64,000 nucleotides of DNA from Aristophania vespae (GTDB taxonomy: Bacteria > Pseudomonadota > Alphaproteobacteria > Acetobacterales > Acetobacteraceae), in contig NZ_CP047652.1 of assembly GCF_009906835.1 (NCBI RefSeq), positions 877,001 to 941,000 of the forward strand, in the 5' to 3' direction. Position 1 is the first letter of the stretch. Each line of letters begins with the position of its first letter. The notes below the pieces were generated by a model. That model did not search any database. It was not told where the DNA came from and worked only from the letters and a program-made list of their open reading frames with translations. Shown in pieces: positions 1 through 9,276 of the stretch. The translations under genes were made by a program, and so were the position numbers.

Positions 1-2
1 AA

Positions 3-92
3 AAAATAGAATCCTCTTTATTAGAAATAGAAGAGGAAAATAATCCAGATATAGCACCTAAAATTCGGCTGGGTGTCTCTCTCAATACATAA
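3..92 (+). CDS. C-terminal tail of an upstream gene (partial)
   Basis: An open frame enters from the left edge and ends with TAA at 90-92. It reads about 29 codons, the last residues being KIRLGVSLNT. It has the same orientation as the next gene and ends 17 bases before that ATG, so it may be the end of the preceding gene of an operon. The piece is too short and acidic (a run of Glu) to name a family. It could also be a chance open frame. Confidence 0.3.
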   Translation, partial: KIESSLLEIEEENNPDIAPKIRLGVSLNT

Positions 93-109
93 TTTAGGAA
101 TAAATCATA

Positions 110-1518
110 ATGTCTCATATAAATGATATTAAAGACGTTTTACATCATGTAGATGCTCAACTGGATCATGCCCTTGAGAGACTAAAAGCCCTCTTAAAAA
201 TCCCAAGTATTTCTACCCAGCAAAAACATCGCGGTGATTGTCGTAAGGCAGCTGAATGGTTGCGTAACGAACTTGAAACATTAGGGTTTGATGCGAATTT
301 ACGTGATGTTTCATGGGCTGCTCCAGGACATCCAATGGTGCTTGGATTTAATCATGAAAAACTGCCTCAAAAAACGCGGGTTTTATTTTACGGCCATTAT
401 GACGTTCAGCCTATTGATCCTGAAAATTTGTGGGATACGCCCCATTCGAACCTGTAATTAAAGAGATAGATGGCAGAAAAGTGATTATCGCCAGAGGGGC
501 AAGCGATGATAAGGGGCAGGTTATGACCTTTATTGAGGCTTGTCGTGCCTGGAAAGAGGTAAAAGGCGCCTTACCTGTAGATGTCACTATTTTACTAGAA
601 GGAGAGGAGGAATGTGGGGGGGAAAATTTAAACCCCTTTTTAGAGGCGAATAAAAATGATTTAACGGCTGATCTTGCCTTAATTTGCGATACATCAATGG
701 TAAATCGTACAACACCTGCTATCACAACGTCCTTACGTGGATTATTAGCAGAGGAAGTTGTTATTCGTTGTGCGAAATTAGACCTACATTCGGGCATTTA
801 TGGCAATGCTGCTACTAATCCGATTGCGGTATTGAGCACTATTTTAGCAAAAATCAGAGATGAAGATGGTCGCGTTGTCTTGCCCGGCTTTTATGACGGT
901 ATAAAAAAAATTACTGACCATAAACGCACTCAATGGAAAAAACTTTTTCCTAATGATGGAGCTTTATTGCATGAAGTTGGCCTTTCCACTGCCGCAGGGG
1001 AAAAGGGATATTCAGCTATAGAGCAAGTATGGGCACGGCCAACTTTTGAAATAAACGGCATATCAGGAGGTTATGAGGATGAAGGCTTTAAAACGGTTAT
1101 TCCCGCACAGGCAATGGCTAAAATATCATTTCGGTTAGTCCCTGGCCAGGACGCCCATAAAATACGCGATAGCTTCAGAAATTTTATACGTCAGAACCTA
1201 CCCCAAGACGCTGAAGCTAGTTTTACAACTTATGGTGCATCTCCCGCTTTTGCGCTTTCTGAACATAATCCCTATCTTTCCAATGCTCTTGAAGCGTTAG
1301 GAGAAGAATGGGGCACAGAAGCCGTAGAAATAGGCTCAGGCGGGTCTATTCCAGTAGCAGGCGATGTACGTCAGACTTTATCTATAGATGCATTAATGAT
1401 TGGGTTCGCTCAAAATGATGACCGTATCCACTCTCCTAATGAGCAATATGGTATAGAGTCTTTTCATAAAGGAATACGCTCATGGGTGCGAATTTTGGCA
1501 AAGTTGGCACAGAATTAA
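110..1518 (+). pseudogene. M20 family dipeptidase, single-base frameshift
   Basis: This is a zinc metallopeptidase of the M20/M25/M40 dipeptidase family, expected to be cytoplasmic. The first 115 residues reach the metal-binding GHYDVQP motif and then run to a stop at 455-457. The protein continues in the next frame with FEPVIKEIDGR and ARGASDDKGQ, then the catalytic EGEEECGG segment, CDTSM and LDLHSGIYGNAATNP, to the C terminus. The break falls in the C4 run at 440-443, where the family sequence WDTPPFEP would need five C. The span of 1409 bases is one short of a multiple of three, and restoring it gives about 469 residues, normal for the family. The rest of the frame is undamaged, so this is either a recent mutation or a sequencing error. 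Confidence 0.85.
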
Positions 1519-2531
1519 ACTTTCTCGCTCAAAAGGCACCATTAGCTCTTACAATGGGCGACCCTTCGGGGATTGGGCCATGTTTGACAATTAAAGCTTG
1601 GAAGCATTTTAGAAAAAAAGGCCCAGTATTTTTCTGGGTAGGAGATGTAGAGTTAATTGAAGGAGAAATCCCTGTAAAAATAATTAACTCTCCTTATGAG
1701 GCTTTGGAGATTTTTCCTCATGCTCTGCCTATCATTAATATTCCGTGTGCCGTTCAGGTAAAGCCTGGCCATCCTTGTTTTCGCAATGCTGGGGCAGTTA
1801 TTAAGAGCATTGATTATGCTGTTGAAGCTGTCAAAAAAGGAGAAGCACAAGCTATAGTAACTAATCCTATAGCCAAATATATTTTATCAGAGGCTGGCTT
1901 TAAATATCCTGGCCATACCGAATATCTTGCTCATTTATGCGATCTTTCAGAAAGAGAAGTGATGATGTTGGCATGTCCCTCTCTTAAGGTCGTTTTAACG
2001 ACCATCCACGTGTCATTACGACAGGCTATGGATGATCTTAATACTCAACATATTATTGACGTAACGCTCACAGCTAATGAGAGCTTAAAGCGAGATTTTG
2101 GAATTAAAAATCCTCGTATAGCCATGGCTGGGTTAAATCCTCATGCAGGTGAAAAAGGACTAATGGGCGTTGAAGAAGGATTTATTATTTCACCTGCAAT
2201 CAAGTTTTTGCAGGAAAAAGGCGTAAATGTTTTTGGCCCTTTGCCACCTGATACAATGTTTAGTTCTATAGTGCGCCCTCAATATGACGTGGCCATATGC
2301 CATTACCACGATCAAGGGCTTATTCCCATCAAGACGTTAGATCAGGCTCATGGCGTAAACGTAACGCTTGGTTTGCCCATTATACGAACTTCACCAGATC
2401 ATGGCACTGCCTTTGATTTGGTAAGAGGAAAAGGGGATTGTATGGCAGATCCGAGTAGTCTTTTTTCAGCAATAGAAATGGCTGCTGAAATGAGTGCTAA
2501 AAAACAAGCTTTTGAGGAAGCATTAAAGTGA
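1482..2531 (+). CDS. pdxA: 4-hydroxythreonine-4-phosphate dehydrogenase
   Basis: PdxA oxidises 4-phosphohydroxy-L-threonine to the intermediate that PdxJ condenses with deoxyxylulose 5-phosphate, in the DXP-dependent pyridoxal phosphate pathway. The 349-residue protein carries [11 protein letters not shown] near residue 25. The three metal-ligand histidines sit in TTIHVSLR (about 176), NPHAGE (221) and CHYHDQG (276). The ATG at 1482 is the only ATG, GTG or TTG before the conserved MGDPSG, so the gene overlaps the preceding peptidase by 37 bases. PdxJ follows with a 4-base overlap, which indicates a translationally coupled pdxA-pdxJ pair. Confidence 0.95.
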   Translation: MGANFGKVGTELNFLAQKAPLALTMGDPSGIGPCLTIKAWKHFRKKGPVFFWVGDVELIEGEIPVKIINSPYEALEIFPHALPIINIPCAVQVKPGHPCFRNAGAVIKSIDYAVEAVKKGEAQAIVTNPIAKYILSEAGFKYPGHTEYLAHLCDLSEREVMMLACPSLKVVLTTIHVSLRQAMDDLNTQHIIDVTLTANESLKRDFGIKNPRIAMAGLNPHAGEKGLMGVEEGFIISPAIKFLQEKGVNVFGPLPPDTMFSSIVRPQYDVAICHYHDQGLIPIKTLDQAHGVNVTLGLPIIRTSPDHGTAFDLVRGKGDCMADPSSLFSAIEMAAEMSAKKQAFEEALK

Positions 2532-3226
2532 TTCGTTTAGGTGTTAATATCGACCATGTTGCTACTCTTCGAAATGCGCGCGGTGAATTTTATCCTGACC
2601 CATTTGAAGCAGCCCAATATGCTATCAAAGGTGGAGCAGACGGCATTACAGCGCATTTACGTGAAGATCGGCGCCATATACGTGACGAAGACATAATTCG
2701 TTTACGCCGTTTATCGGTGCCGCTTAATTTTGAAATGGCTGCCACAGAAGAAATGGTTGCTTTTGCCTGTGATATTAAGCCGCATGCTTGCTGTTTAGTA
2801 CCAGAAAAGCGTCAGGAGCTCACGACAGAAGGCGGTCTTGATGTTTATAGATTTAAAGAAGACTTAAAATCTAAGATTGAGAGACTAAAAGAAGCACATA
2901 TCCGGGTTTCTTTATTTATTGATCCTGATCCTCTGCAAATTGAAATAGCAGCTAAATTAGGTGCTCCTGTGATAGAGTTACATACTGGGTCTTATGCCCA
3001 GGGAGCAGGTGGCGAACTTGAGAGATTGCATAATGCCGCTCTATTCGCTCAAAAATTGGGGCTTGAAGTTCATGCCGGTCACGGCCTTACTTACGAAAAT
3101 GTAGGTCCTATTGTCTCTTTACCGGGGTTAAAAGAGCTTAATATAGGGCATTTCCTAATAAGTCAGGCCGTATTTTTAGGAATTGAAGAAGCTGTTAAGC
3201 GAATGAAGACTTTGCTAACGCGCTGA
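2528..3226 (+). CDS. pdxJ: pyridoxine 5'-phosphate synthase
   Basis: PdxJ condenses 1-deoxyxylulose 5-phosphate with 3-amino-2-oxopropyl phosphate to form pyridoxine 5'-phosphate, the ring-closing step of DXP-dependent vitamin B6 synthesis. The 232-residue TIM-barrel protein has the family blocks [16 protein letters not shown] at the N terminus, [37 protein letters not shown] and ELNIGHFL. The start is GTG at 2528, within the end of pdxA (GTGA overlap). Length and motifs are complete. Confidence 0.96.
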   Translation: MIRLGVNIDHVATLRNARGEFYPDPFEAAQYAIKGGADGITAHLREDRRHIRDEDIIRLRRLSVPLNFEMAATEEMVAFACDIKPHACCLVPEKRQELTTEGGLDVYRFKEDLKSKIERLKEAHIRVSLFIDPDPLQIEIAAKLGAPVIELHTGSYAQGAGGELERLHNAALFAQKLGLEVHAGHGLTYENVGPIVSLPGLKELNIGHFLISQAVFLGIEEAVKRMKTLLTR

Positions 3227-3231
3227 CTTTT

Positions 3232-3867
3232 TCACTTAGCTGATTGTGTATCCGTCTTAGTTTCTGGAGGAGGAGCTGGACGGATAACAGGTTTAGTCTG
3301 ATCATCATCAAGATACGGTACATATTTCCCAGATTGATCGGAATAAGTAGCCGTAGTGCTTTGTGGCGGTGTTCTAGCAGCATGAAAGGCAGAAATGGGG
3401 CCAAGAGGCCATATACCAGGTGCTACATGCATAGTTGATTCACGCTGGCGCGCACAGCCGCGTGTGATCATAGAACAAATACCGTCTGTTCCTATATATT
3501 CGTCATTATTACCTGAATAATGAATTTCAGAAACGCGATCATGATCCATGCGAACAATCATGCGGCAGCTTGATCCTGCTCCCCCCATAAAGGTCTGGTA
3601 AAGCTGAATAATTCCCCCAATAGGAATTAACGTAGAATCTTGTGGAACTGGAACAGTTCTGGAAATTTCATATTGCCAAATTTCGGTACTATCATTTAGC
3701 TTTTTTGAACTATTCGGTGTCCCAGCACATGCTTGTAAATCGTAGCCGGTCATTCCTACCATTTCAAATTGAGCGCGATGCGCTTCTCTCGAATCAAAAT
3801 AGCCACATCCTACGAGCGTGAAGGGAATAGTGCCTAACAAGGCGTATTTTTTCATCAGACGATGCAT
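3232..3867 (-). CDS. putative lipoprotein, function unknown
   Basis: This 211-residue protein begins with a short basic segment, a hydrophobic stretch and a lipobox ending LVGC at about residue 21, so it should be lipidated and anchored in an envelope membrane. The part after the Cys includes DLQACAGTPNSSKK and IWQYEIS, recalling the short 'G.P....W.Y' pattern of small alphaproteobacterial outer-membrane lipoproteins. It is too divergent to assign. The C-terminal 40 residues are Pro/Thr-rich and look disordered. Two Cys (in GICSM and RGCAR) lie close together. It converges on pdxJ with a 5-base gap and is divergent from the DUF3126 gene. Confidence 0.6.
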   Translation of the reverse strand: MHRLMKKYALLGTIPFTLVGCGYFDSREAHRAQFEMVGMTGYDLQACAGTPNSSKKLNDSTEIWQYEISRTVPVPQDSTLIPIGGIIQLYQTFMGGAGSSCRMIVRMDHDRVSEIHYSGNNDEYIGTDGICSMITRGCARQRESTMHVAPGIWPLGPISAFHAARTPPQSTTATYSDQSGKYVPYLDDDQTKPVIRPAPPPETKTDTQSAK

Positions 3868-4033
3868 GCAACTATCCAGGGTTGTAATGAGTAAGGCTTG
3901 AGCAAAAGAAAAAGATATATTTATCTAAGTGCCTTATCATAAAGATATGAGTTTGGAAAAGAGCTGTCTTTCTATGAAAGCCTATATGCGGTAAAAGTTA
4001 GGTTCTGAAATAAATTGAATAATGAGAAATGAT

Positions 4034-4258
4034 ATGGCTGATATCAGTGCCGCAGAAATCCCCCGCCTTCAACAAACTTTGCAACGTTTGCTTGGTTCTC
4101 CTAATCTAACAGTCAATAAGCCAGCGCGCAAAGGTATGAGCGTAGAAATTGCGGTTGCTGGTGAAGTTATTGGCACTGTTTACCGCGATGAAGATGAAGG
4201 AGAGGTTTCTTACGCAGTTAATTTAACCGTTCTAGAAGAAGACCTTCCTCCCGCGTAA
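4034..4258 (+). CDS. DUF3126 family protein
   Basis: This small acidic alphaproteobacterial protein of unknown function has about 74 residues from this ATG. The body matches what I recall of DUF3126: an N-terminal helix (ISAAEIPRLQQTLQRLLG), then the β-rich piece VEIAVAGEVIGTVYRDEDEGEVSYA ending in an acidic tail (shown here only as short elements: GEVIGTVYRDEDE and SYAVNLTVLEEDL). An in-frame ATG 12 bases upstream at 4022 is possible, but 4034 better fits the family start. Neither has a strong ribosome binding site. It stands alone between divergent and convergent neighbours. Confidence 0.7.
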   Translation: MADISAAEIPRLQQTLQRLLGSPNLTVNKPARKGMSVEIAVAGEVIGTVYRDEDEGEVSYAVNLTVLEEDLPPA

Positions 4259-4264
4259 TTATAG

Positions 4265-4315
4265 ACCCAAAAAATTTACGTCTTTTTCACCTAAAGCTTG
4301 TTTTTTGGGTTTTAT
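4265..4315 (+). terminator. possible terminator after the DUF3126 gene
   Basis: ACCCAAAAAA at 4265-4274 pairs with TTTTTTGGGT at 4301-4310 and is followed by TTTAT. The loop is long (26 nt), so this is a weak candidate. Confidence 0.35.
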
Positions 4316-4316
4316 A

Positions 4317-4341
4317 GTGCCCCTTCAATAAAGAGGGGCAC
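4317..4341. terminator. hairpin between convergent genes
   Basis: GTGCCCCT (4317-4324) pairs perfectly with AGGGGCAC (4334-4341) around a 9-nt loop that holds the stop codon of the minus-strand aminopeptidase. No clear U-run follows on either strand, so it may be a factor-assisted terminator or an RNA 3'-end stabiliser. Confidence 0.4.
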
Positions 4342-6085
4342 AGTTCCTAATAAGCCACGGATGTAATTCTTTTTCTAATAACGGAAGCAAGGTTTTGCGT
4401 ACCTGGCTATGATAGCCATTTAGCCAGGCAAGCTCCTGTTGAGATAAAAGTTTTACATCAATTAATTTTCCATCAATTGGTGCAAACGTTAAAACCTCAA
4501 ATTCTAAAAAATTATTTTTTACTTCACTCGAAAAAGTTTCTTTAACCAAAAGCAGATTTTCTATGCGAATGCCATATTGGCCTTCTGCATAATAGCCAGG
4601 TTCATTCGAAATAATCATACCTGGCTGTAATCCAATCGTTCTGGGTGCAGGCGAAATAGACTGCGGACCTTCATGAACAGAAAGATATGACCCGATCCCG
4701 TGGCCTGTACCATGATCATAGTCAAGCCCTGCCTGCCATAAAGCATAGCGAGCCAGACTATCTAGCCGATAACCAGGAAGATTTTGAGGAAAACGCGCCT
4801 GAGTAACGGCAATATTTCCTTTTAATACTCTTGTATAAGCATCTCGTAATGAATCAGGAGGATCATCAGGCCCTAACCATATTGTACGGGTTATATCTGT
4901 TGTACCAAATGGATATTGTCCGCCACTATCAAATAAATAAACATTATTAGGAGTTAAAACCTTATCCTGCCCTTTTACAGCCCGATAATGAGGATAAGCA
5001 CCATTTGACCCTACCGCAGAGATAGTTTCAAAACTTTCTTCTTTAAAGTGCTCTGACTGAGACCTAAATTCATGTAGTTTTTCGGCCAGTTCAGTTTCTG
5101 TTTTGCCAATGCCACTATGTTCAAGCCAATGTAAAAACCGCACTATAGCAACGCCATCTTCTAAATGAGCGTTACGACTGCCTCTTTGCTCAATCGAGTT
5201 TTTAATAGATTTTGGTAGTGTGCAAAGATCAGGTAAATAAACGATATTTGCGTTTGTTAATTCTAACGAAAACCAAAAAGGCGTTGTCGAAGGATCAATT
5301 CTGACTATGTGCCCATTTAGCTCAGTTAATTTTGCTCTTAACTCAGATGGCGGAAAAACCCGAATATCTTCATCTAATTTCTGAGTGATTCTCGTTGGTT
5401 CAACAAAAAAATCTACGGTATTATCAGCATAAAATATGCCATATCCATGTGCTATTGGCGTCATGGGAATGTCAGAGCCACGAATATTAAGCAGCCATGC
5501 TAGTGAAGTGCCATCAGCTAGTATCATAGCATCCTGACCAGCTTCTTTTAAGGCGTCAGCTAATTTTTCGCGTTTTGAGAGGCTACTTTCTCCAGAAAAA
5601 ACTAACGGATGTGGCTGGATTGGGTTCTGAGGCGGTTTGGGCTGATCTGACCACGCCATATCAATGGGATTTTCTTGCAGAGGAACAAGCTCTATCTCTT
5701 GGCACAACCATGATTCATATTGTGCTTTACTGACAAGACGCGGATCAAAACCAATTTTGAGGCCGCAAGCCTCTTTTTTCAGCCAGTCCTTAGGAGGTGA
5801 AAGGCTTATATGGCGTCTTTCCCATAGATGATGATCTACCTGCTGTTCTAACTGAACAGTATAACGCCCATCAGAAAAAACGCAGCCTTTATCTTCTAGT
5901 AAAATGGCAAGACCCGCACTTCCTGTAAAGCCTGTTAGCCACGCCAGACGCTCAGCATAAGGGGCCACATATTCCCCCAAATATTCATCACCACGTGTGA
6001 TGATGAAACCAGAAACACCGAGCTGTTTTAAGCTCTTGCGTGTTTTTTCTAAGCGCTCTGAATGACTAAGTGCAGCATCTTGCAT
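4325..6085 (-). CDS. aminopeptidase P family protein (Xaa-Pro aminopeptidase, M24)
   Basis: This dinuclear-metal aminopeptidase removes N-terminal residues that precede proline and should be cytoplasmic. At 586 residues it is the long three-domain form: two creatinase-like N-terminal domains followed by the M24 'pita-bread' catalytic domain from about residue 310. Metal ligands are visible as the two Asp in FDSGGQY/GTTDITRT, the His in HGTGHGIGSYLSVHEGP, the Glu in SNEPGYY and the Glu in GIRIENLLLV. A short C-terminal domain follows. It is the last gene of the minus-strand series uvrD-prmA-pepP and begins six bases after prmA ends. Confidence 0.93.
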   Translation of the reverse strand: MQDAALSHSERLEKTRKSLKQLGVSGFIITRGDEYLGEYVAPYAERLAWLTGFTGSAGLAILLEDKGCVFSDGRYTVQLEQQVDHHLWERRHISLSPPKDWLKKEACGLKIGFDPRLVSKAQYESWLCQEIELVPLQENPIDMAWSDQPKPPQNPIQPHPLVFSGESSLSKREKLADALKEAGQDAMILADGTSLAWLLNIRGSDIPMTPIAHGYGIFYADNTVDFFVEPTRITQKLDEDIRVFPPSELRAKLTELNGHIVRIDPSTTPFWFSLELTNANIVYLPDLCTLPKSIKNSIEQRGSRNAHLEDGVAIVRFLHWLEHSGIGKTETELAEKLHEFRSQSEHFKEESFETISAVGSNGAYPHYRAVKGQDKVLTPNNVYLFDSGGQYPFGTTDITRTIWLGPDDPPDSLRDAYTRVLKGNIAVTQARFPQNLPGYRLDSLARYALWQAGLDYDHGTGHGIGSYLSVHEGPQSISPAPRTIGLQPGMIISNEPGYYAEGQYGIRIENLLLVKETFSSEVKNNFLEFEVLTFAPIDGKLIDVKLLSQQELAWLNGYHSQVRKTLLPLLEKELHPWLIRNCAPLY

Positions 6086-6091
6086 TGATAC

Positions 6092-7024
6092 CTAACCTTT
6101 AACGTTAAATGGTTTTCTAAGAATAAGCGTTGCCCATGGACCTTCTGTAAGCATTTCCTCTAAAATTAGCCCTTGTCTTTGATGGGCCTGATGCACCATA
6201 CGGGCTTGTGTTTGTAATAAACCTGCTAAAATAGCCGTCCCACCTGGAGCTAATGAATGACCAAGAGAACGGGCCATTCGGCATAAAGGGCGCGCCAATA
6301 TATTGGCAAAAACTAAATCATAAGGCGCATTTTTACGCACAGACTCTGTATGCCACCCATTGCCAAAACGACAATCAAGGAAGGGGCCAATATTATTTAA
6401 TTTGGCGTTTGAAGCCGCAACACGCACCGACCAGGGTTCAATATCAACTGCTAAAACAGGCCGCTTTAATAGCTTTGCTGCCGCCATAGCCAAAATTCCA
6501 GAACCACACCCCATATCAAGAATTTTATGCGGTTTTCTGTAAGCAATTTTTTCTAAAGCTCTTAAGCAGCCCCGTGTAGAGCCATGTTCACCAGAACCAA
6601 AAGCAATGCCTGCATCCAAAGTAATGGTTAAACGGTTTGAAGAAGGTTCTTTTTGAAGGTGCGTTCCTCGAATAGAAAAGAATTTACCAACATTTTGAGG
6701 AGGAAAAGCCTCTTGAGTGCGGGCAAGCCAGCCTTCAGCTTCTGTTGGTTGGCGCAAAAGCTTTGCTTCAACACCTGTAAGAATTCTTGCTACCTCAAGG
6801 GCAGATTCCAGCTCCTCATCTTTTTGGCCAATTTCTTTTACACCCTCAAGGCGCCAGAAAATTTGCTCGTCATCTTCCTCAAATATACCAACTGTTTCGC
6901 AGGCTGTCATAAGAGCTTGCTCAAAGAGTGGAGCAAATTCTTCTTCTACCGTGATAGACACAGTTTCTAACGCTATGGCACGACGCGACCCAATATGACG
7001 AGGCGCTATAGAACGGGCAGTCAT
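6092..7024 (-). CDS. prmA: ribosomal protein L11 methyltransferase
   Basis: PrmA trimethylates ribosomal protein L11 using S-adenosylmethionine. Evidence is the N-terminal substrate-recognition region, then IAFGSGEHGSTRGCL, the SAM-binding DMGCGSGILAMAAAK and FANILARPL, which plays the role of the NPPY-like motif. I chose ATG at 7024, whose A is shared with the uvrD stop (TGATG), giving about 310 residues. A GTG codon directly before it, at 7027, is an alternative. The stop-start overlap implies translational coupling to the helicase gene. Confidence 0.93.
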   Translation of the reverse strand: MTARSIAPRHIGSRRAIALETVSITVEEEFAPLFEQALMTACETVGIFEEDDEQIFWRLEGVKEIGQKDEELESALEVARILTGVEAKLLRQPTEAEGWLARTQEAFPPQNVGKFFSIRGTHLQKEPSSNRLTITLDAGIAFGSGEHGSTRGCLRALEKIAYRKPHKILDMGCGSGILAMAAAKLLKRPVLAVDIEPWSVRVAASNAKLNNIGPFLDCRFGNGWHTESVRKNAPYDLVFANILARPLCRMARSLGHSLAPGGTAILAGLLQTQARMVHQAHQRQGLILEEMLTEGPWATLILRKPFNVKG

Positions 7025-9276
7025 CACTTCATGATCTCCACAAAGCTGGCCAATATGCGTTTGGGACCAGTTTCTTCAAAGTTAATTAACAAACTATCAC
7101 CATCTACATCTAGTACAATACCTTCACCAAAGCGAGGATGTTTTACAGATTTTCCTATAGATATGGTGCTGGCTCTAGGTGTAAATTCTGTGTTGAAAGA
7201 CGTTGCTTTTTGCCCGAATTTCATGCGTTGCCATGCGCTGCTTCCAAAAGAGGAAGTACGCTGTTTAGGCGCAACACGCTTTATTAAATCATCAGGAAGC
7301 TCTTCAATAAAGCGGCTAGGTATAGAATCTTGCCAGTTCGCATAAATGCGCCTACTAGCTGCATGCAAAATTATGGCCTTTTTCCGCGCTCTCGTTAATC
7401 CAACATAGGCAAGGCGCCGTTCTTCTTCCAAAGCAGCATTCCCCCCTTCATCCAGAGAACGTTGAGAAGGAAAAATACCTTCTTCCCATCCAGGCAAGAA
7501 GACAATATCAAACTCTAACCCCTTAGCGGCATGAAGAGTCATGATACTAACGCGCTCTTTATTTTGATTTAGAGCGTCTGAATCCATGACCAGGGCAATA
7601 TGTTCTAAAAAAGCTTCAAGTGTTGGAAAATCGGCTAATGCTCTAATTAACTCATGAAGATTATCCAAACGCCCTGGAGCTTCTACAGAGCGATCATCCC
7701 GCCACATTTGTAGATAGCCAGACCGCTCAAGTAACTGCTCAGCTGCCACGACATGCCCTTCTTTAGAAAGCGTCTGTCGTGCACGTTCAAAACTGTCTAA
7801 GAGATCAGTCAGGCTATCAGCAGACTTACCCTTAAGTTTCTTTTCTCCAAGAAGCTGAGTTAAGGTCTCTTGCAAGCTATTTTTTCTTAATGTGGCCTCA
7901 TTACGTAATTTTGAGAGGGCAACATTACCAAAACCTCTTTTGGGAAGATTGACAATGCGTTCAAAAGCCAAGTCATCTTGAGGTTGTATTAAAGAGCGTA
8001 AATAGGCAATGGCGTCTCTAATTTCTGCCCGTTCGTAAAAACGCAGTCCACCTATCACCTGATAAGGCAGATTTGCACGAAGAAGGGCTTCTTCGATAGG
8101 GCGGGTTTGAAAACCAGCCCTTACTAAAACAGCCATTTCAGCATAGGAATTATTTTCTTTATGAAGATTTTGAATTTGCTGCGCAATCACACGTGATTCT
8201 TCATCAGAATCTAACAGACTTATAACGTGAATTGGTTCGCCTTCTTCGCTGCTGTTAGCAGCATGAAGTGTTTTTCCAAGTCGGCCTTCATTATGCAATA
8301 TAATGCCTGCTGCGGCGGCTAAAATACGCGGTGTAGAGCGATAATTACGTTCTAGCCTGACAATACGCGCCCCAGGAAAATCTTTTTCAAAACGTAAAAT
8401 ATTTCCTATATCAGCGCCACGCCATGAATAAATGGACTGATCATCATCACCGACGCATGCTATATTTGCGGCTTCGTTATTATCTCGTTTTGCTAAAAGA
8501 CGTAGCCATAAATATTGTATGGTGTTTGTATCCTGATACTCATCAACCAGAATGTAGCGAAATCTTTTATGATATAATTTTAAAACTTCGGGATGTTGGC
8601 GGAAAATCGTGACCATATGAAGCATGAGGTCACCAAAATCACAGGCATTAAGGTCTCTTAAGCGGTTTTGATAAGCTTCATAAAGTGACACATCATAATC
8701 AGCTGACAGATTTTTTTGATGAGCCGACGTAATATTTTGCGGAAGAAGTGCCTGGTCTTTCCAAACCTGAATTTGGTTAAGAAGCTGAGCTGGTGGCGTA
8801 TTTTTTATATTAATACCACTCGCTATCATTATTTGCTTCAAGAGTCGTAGTTGGTCATCTGTGTCGATAATAGTAAAGTTATGGTTAAGCCCGACCAGAT
8901 CCGCATGGCGTCTTAACATTCTAGCACAGAGAGCATGAAACGTGCCCAACCACAGTCCCTCGGCAGGAGAGCCCAGAATAGAACTTATACGTTCTTTCAT
9001 TTCCCGTGCAGCTTTGTTTGTAAAAGTGACTGCTAAAATTTGATCGGGCCATGCTAGTTTTTGTATAAGGATATGAGCAAAACGTGCTGTCAAAACGCGC
9101 GTTTTGCCAGTCCCGGCACCAGCGAGGATAAGAAGAGGACCTTCAGTCGTTTCGACTGCCTGCTTTTGCTCTATATTGAGCTTAGACAGATAGTCAAATG
9201 ACAAAAGATCAGAAGGAGGGGTTAAATTTTTATCACACACGATGCGAATATACTGCGGAGTAGCCTGAATGGCCAA
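7024..9276 (-). CDS. uvrD: UvrD/PcrA-type superfamily 1 DNA helicase
   Basis: This is a 3'-5' DNA helicase/translocase acting in repair and in clearing proteins from DNA. The 750-residue protein has Walker A LAGAGTGKTRVLT near residue 50, VDEYQDTN (motif II), DDQSIYSWRGAD (motif III), TLHAAKGLEFD (motif V) and VGLTRARKK (motif VI). The C-terminal KHPRFGEGIVLDVDGD is the Tudor-like tail typical of PcrA. The start is TTG at 9276, supported by AAGGA seven bases upstream. The only other in-frame option nearby, GTG at 9240, has no good Shine-Dalgarno. The chosen start overlaps the divergent radC-like gene by eight bases. Confidence 0.93.
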   Translation of the reverse strand: MAIQATPQYIRIVCDKNLTPPSDLLSFDYLSKLNIEQKQAVETTEGPLLILAGAGTGKTRVLTARFAHILIQKLAWPDQILAVTFTNKAAREMKERISSILGSPAEGLWLGTFHALCARMLRRHADLVGLNHNFTIIDTDDQLRLLKQIMIASGINIKNTPPAQLLNQIQVWKDQALLPQNITSAHQKNLSADYDVSLYEAYQNRLRDLNACDFGDLMLHMVTIFRQHPEVLKLYHKRFRYILVDEYQDTNTIQYLWLRLLAKRDNNEAANIACVGDDDQSIYSWRGADIGNILRFEKDFPGARIVRLERNYRSTPRILAAAAGIILHNEGRLGKTLHAANSSEEGEPIHVISLLDSDEESRVIAQQIQNLHKENNSYAEMAVLVRAGFQTRPIEEALLRANLPYQVIGGLRFYERAEIRDAIAYLRSLIQPQDDLAFERIVNLPKRGFGNVALSKLRNEATLRKNSLQETLTQLLGEKKLKGKSADSLTDLLDSFERARQTLSKEGHVVAAEQLLERSGYLQMWRDDRSVEAPGRLDNLHELIRALADFPTLEAFLEHIALVMDSDALNQNKERVSIMTLHAAKGLEFDIVFLPGWEEGIFPSQRSLDEGGNAALEEERRLAYVGLTRARKKAIILHAASRRIYANWQDSIPSRFIEELPDDLIKRVAPKQRTSSFGSSAWQRMKFGQKATSFNTEFTPRASTISIGKSVKHPRFGEGIVLDVDGDSLLINFEETGPKRILASFVEIMK

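Noticed and set aside
6653-7345. Overlapping plus-strand open frames opposite prmA/uvrD
   Set aside because: These are shadows of the minus-strand genes.
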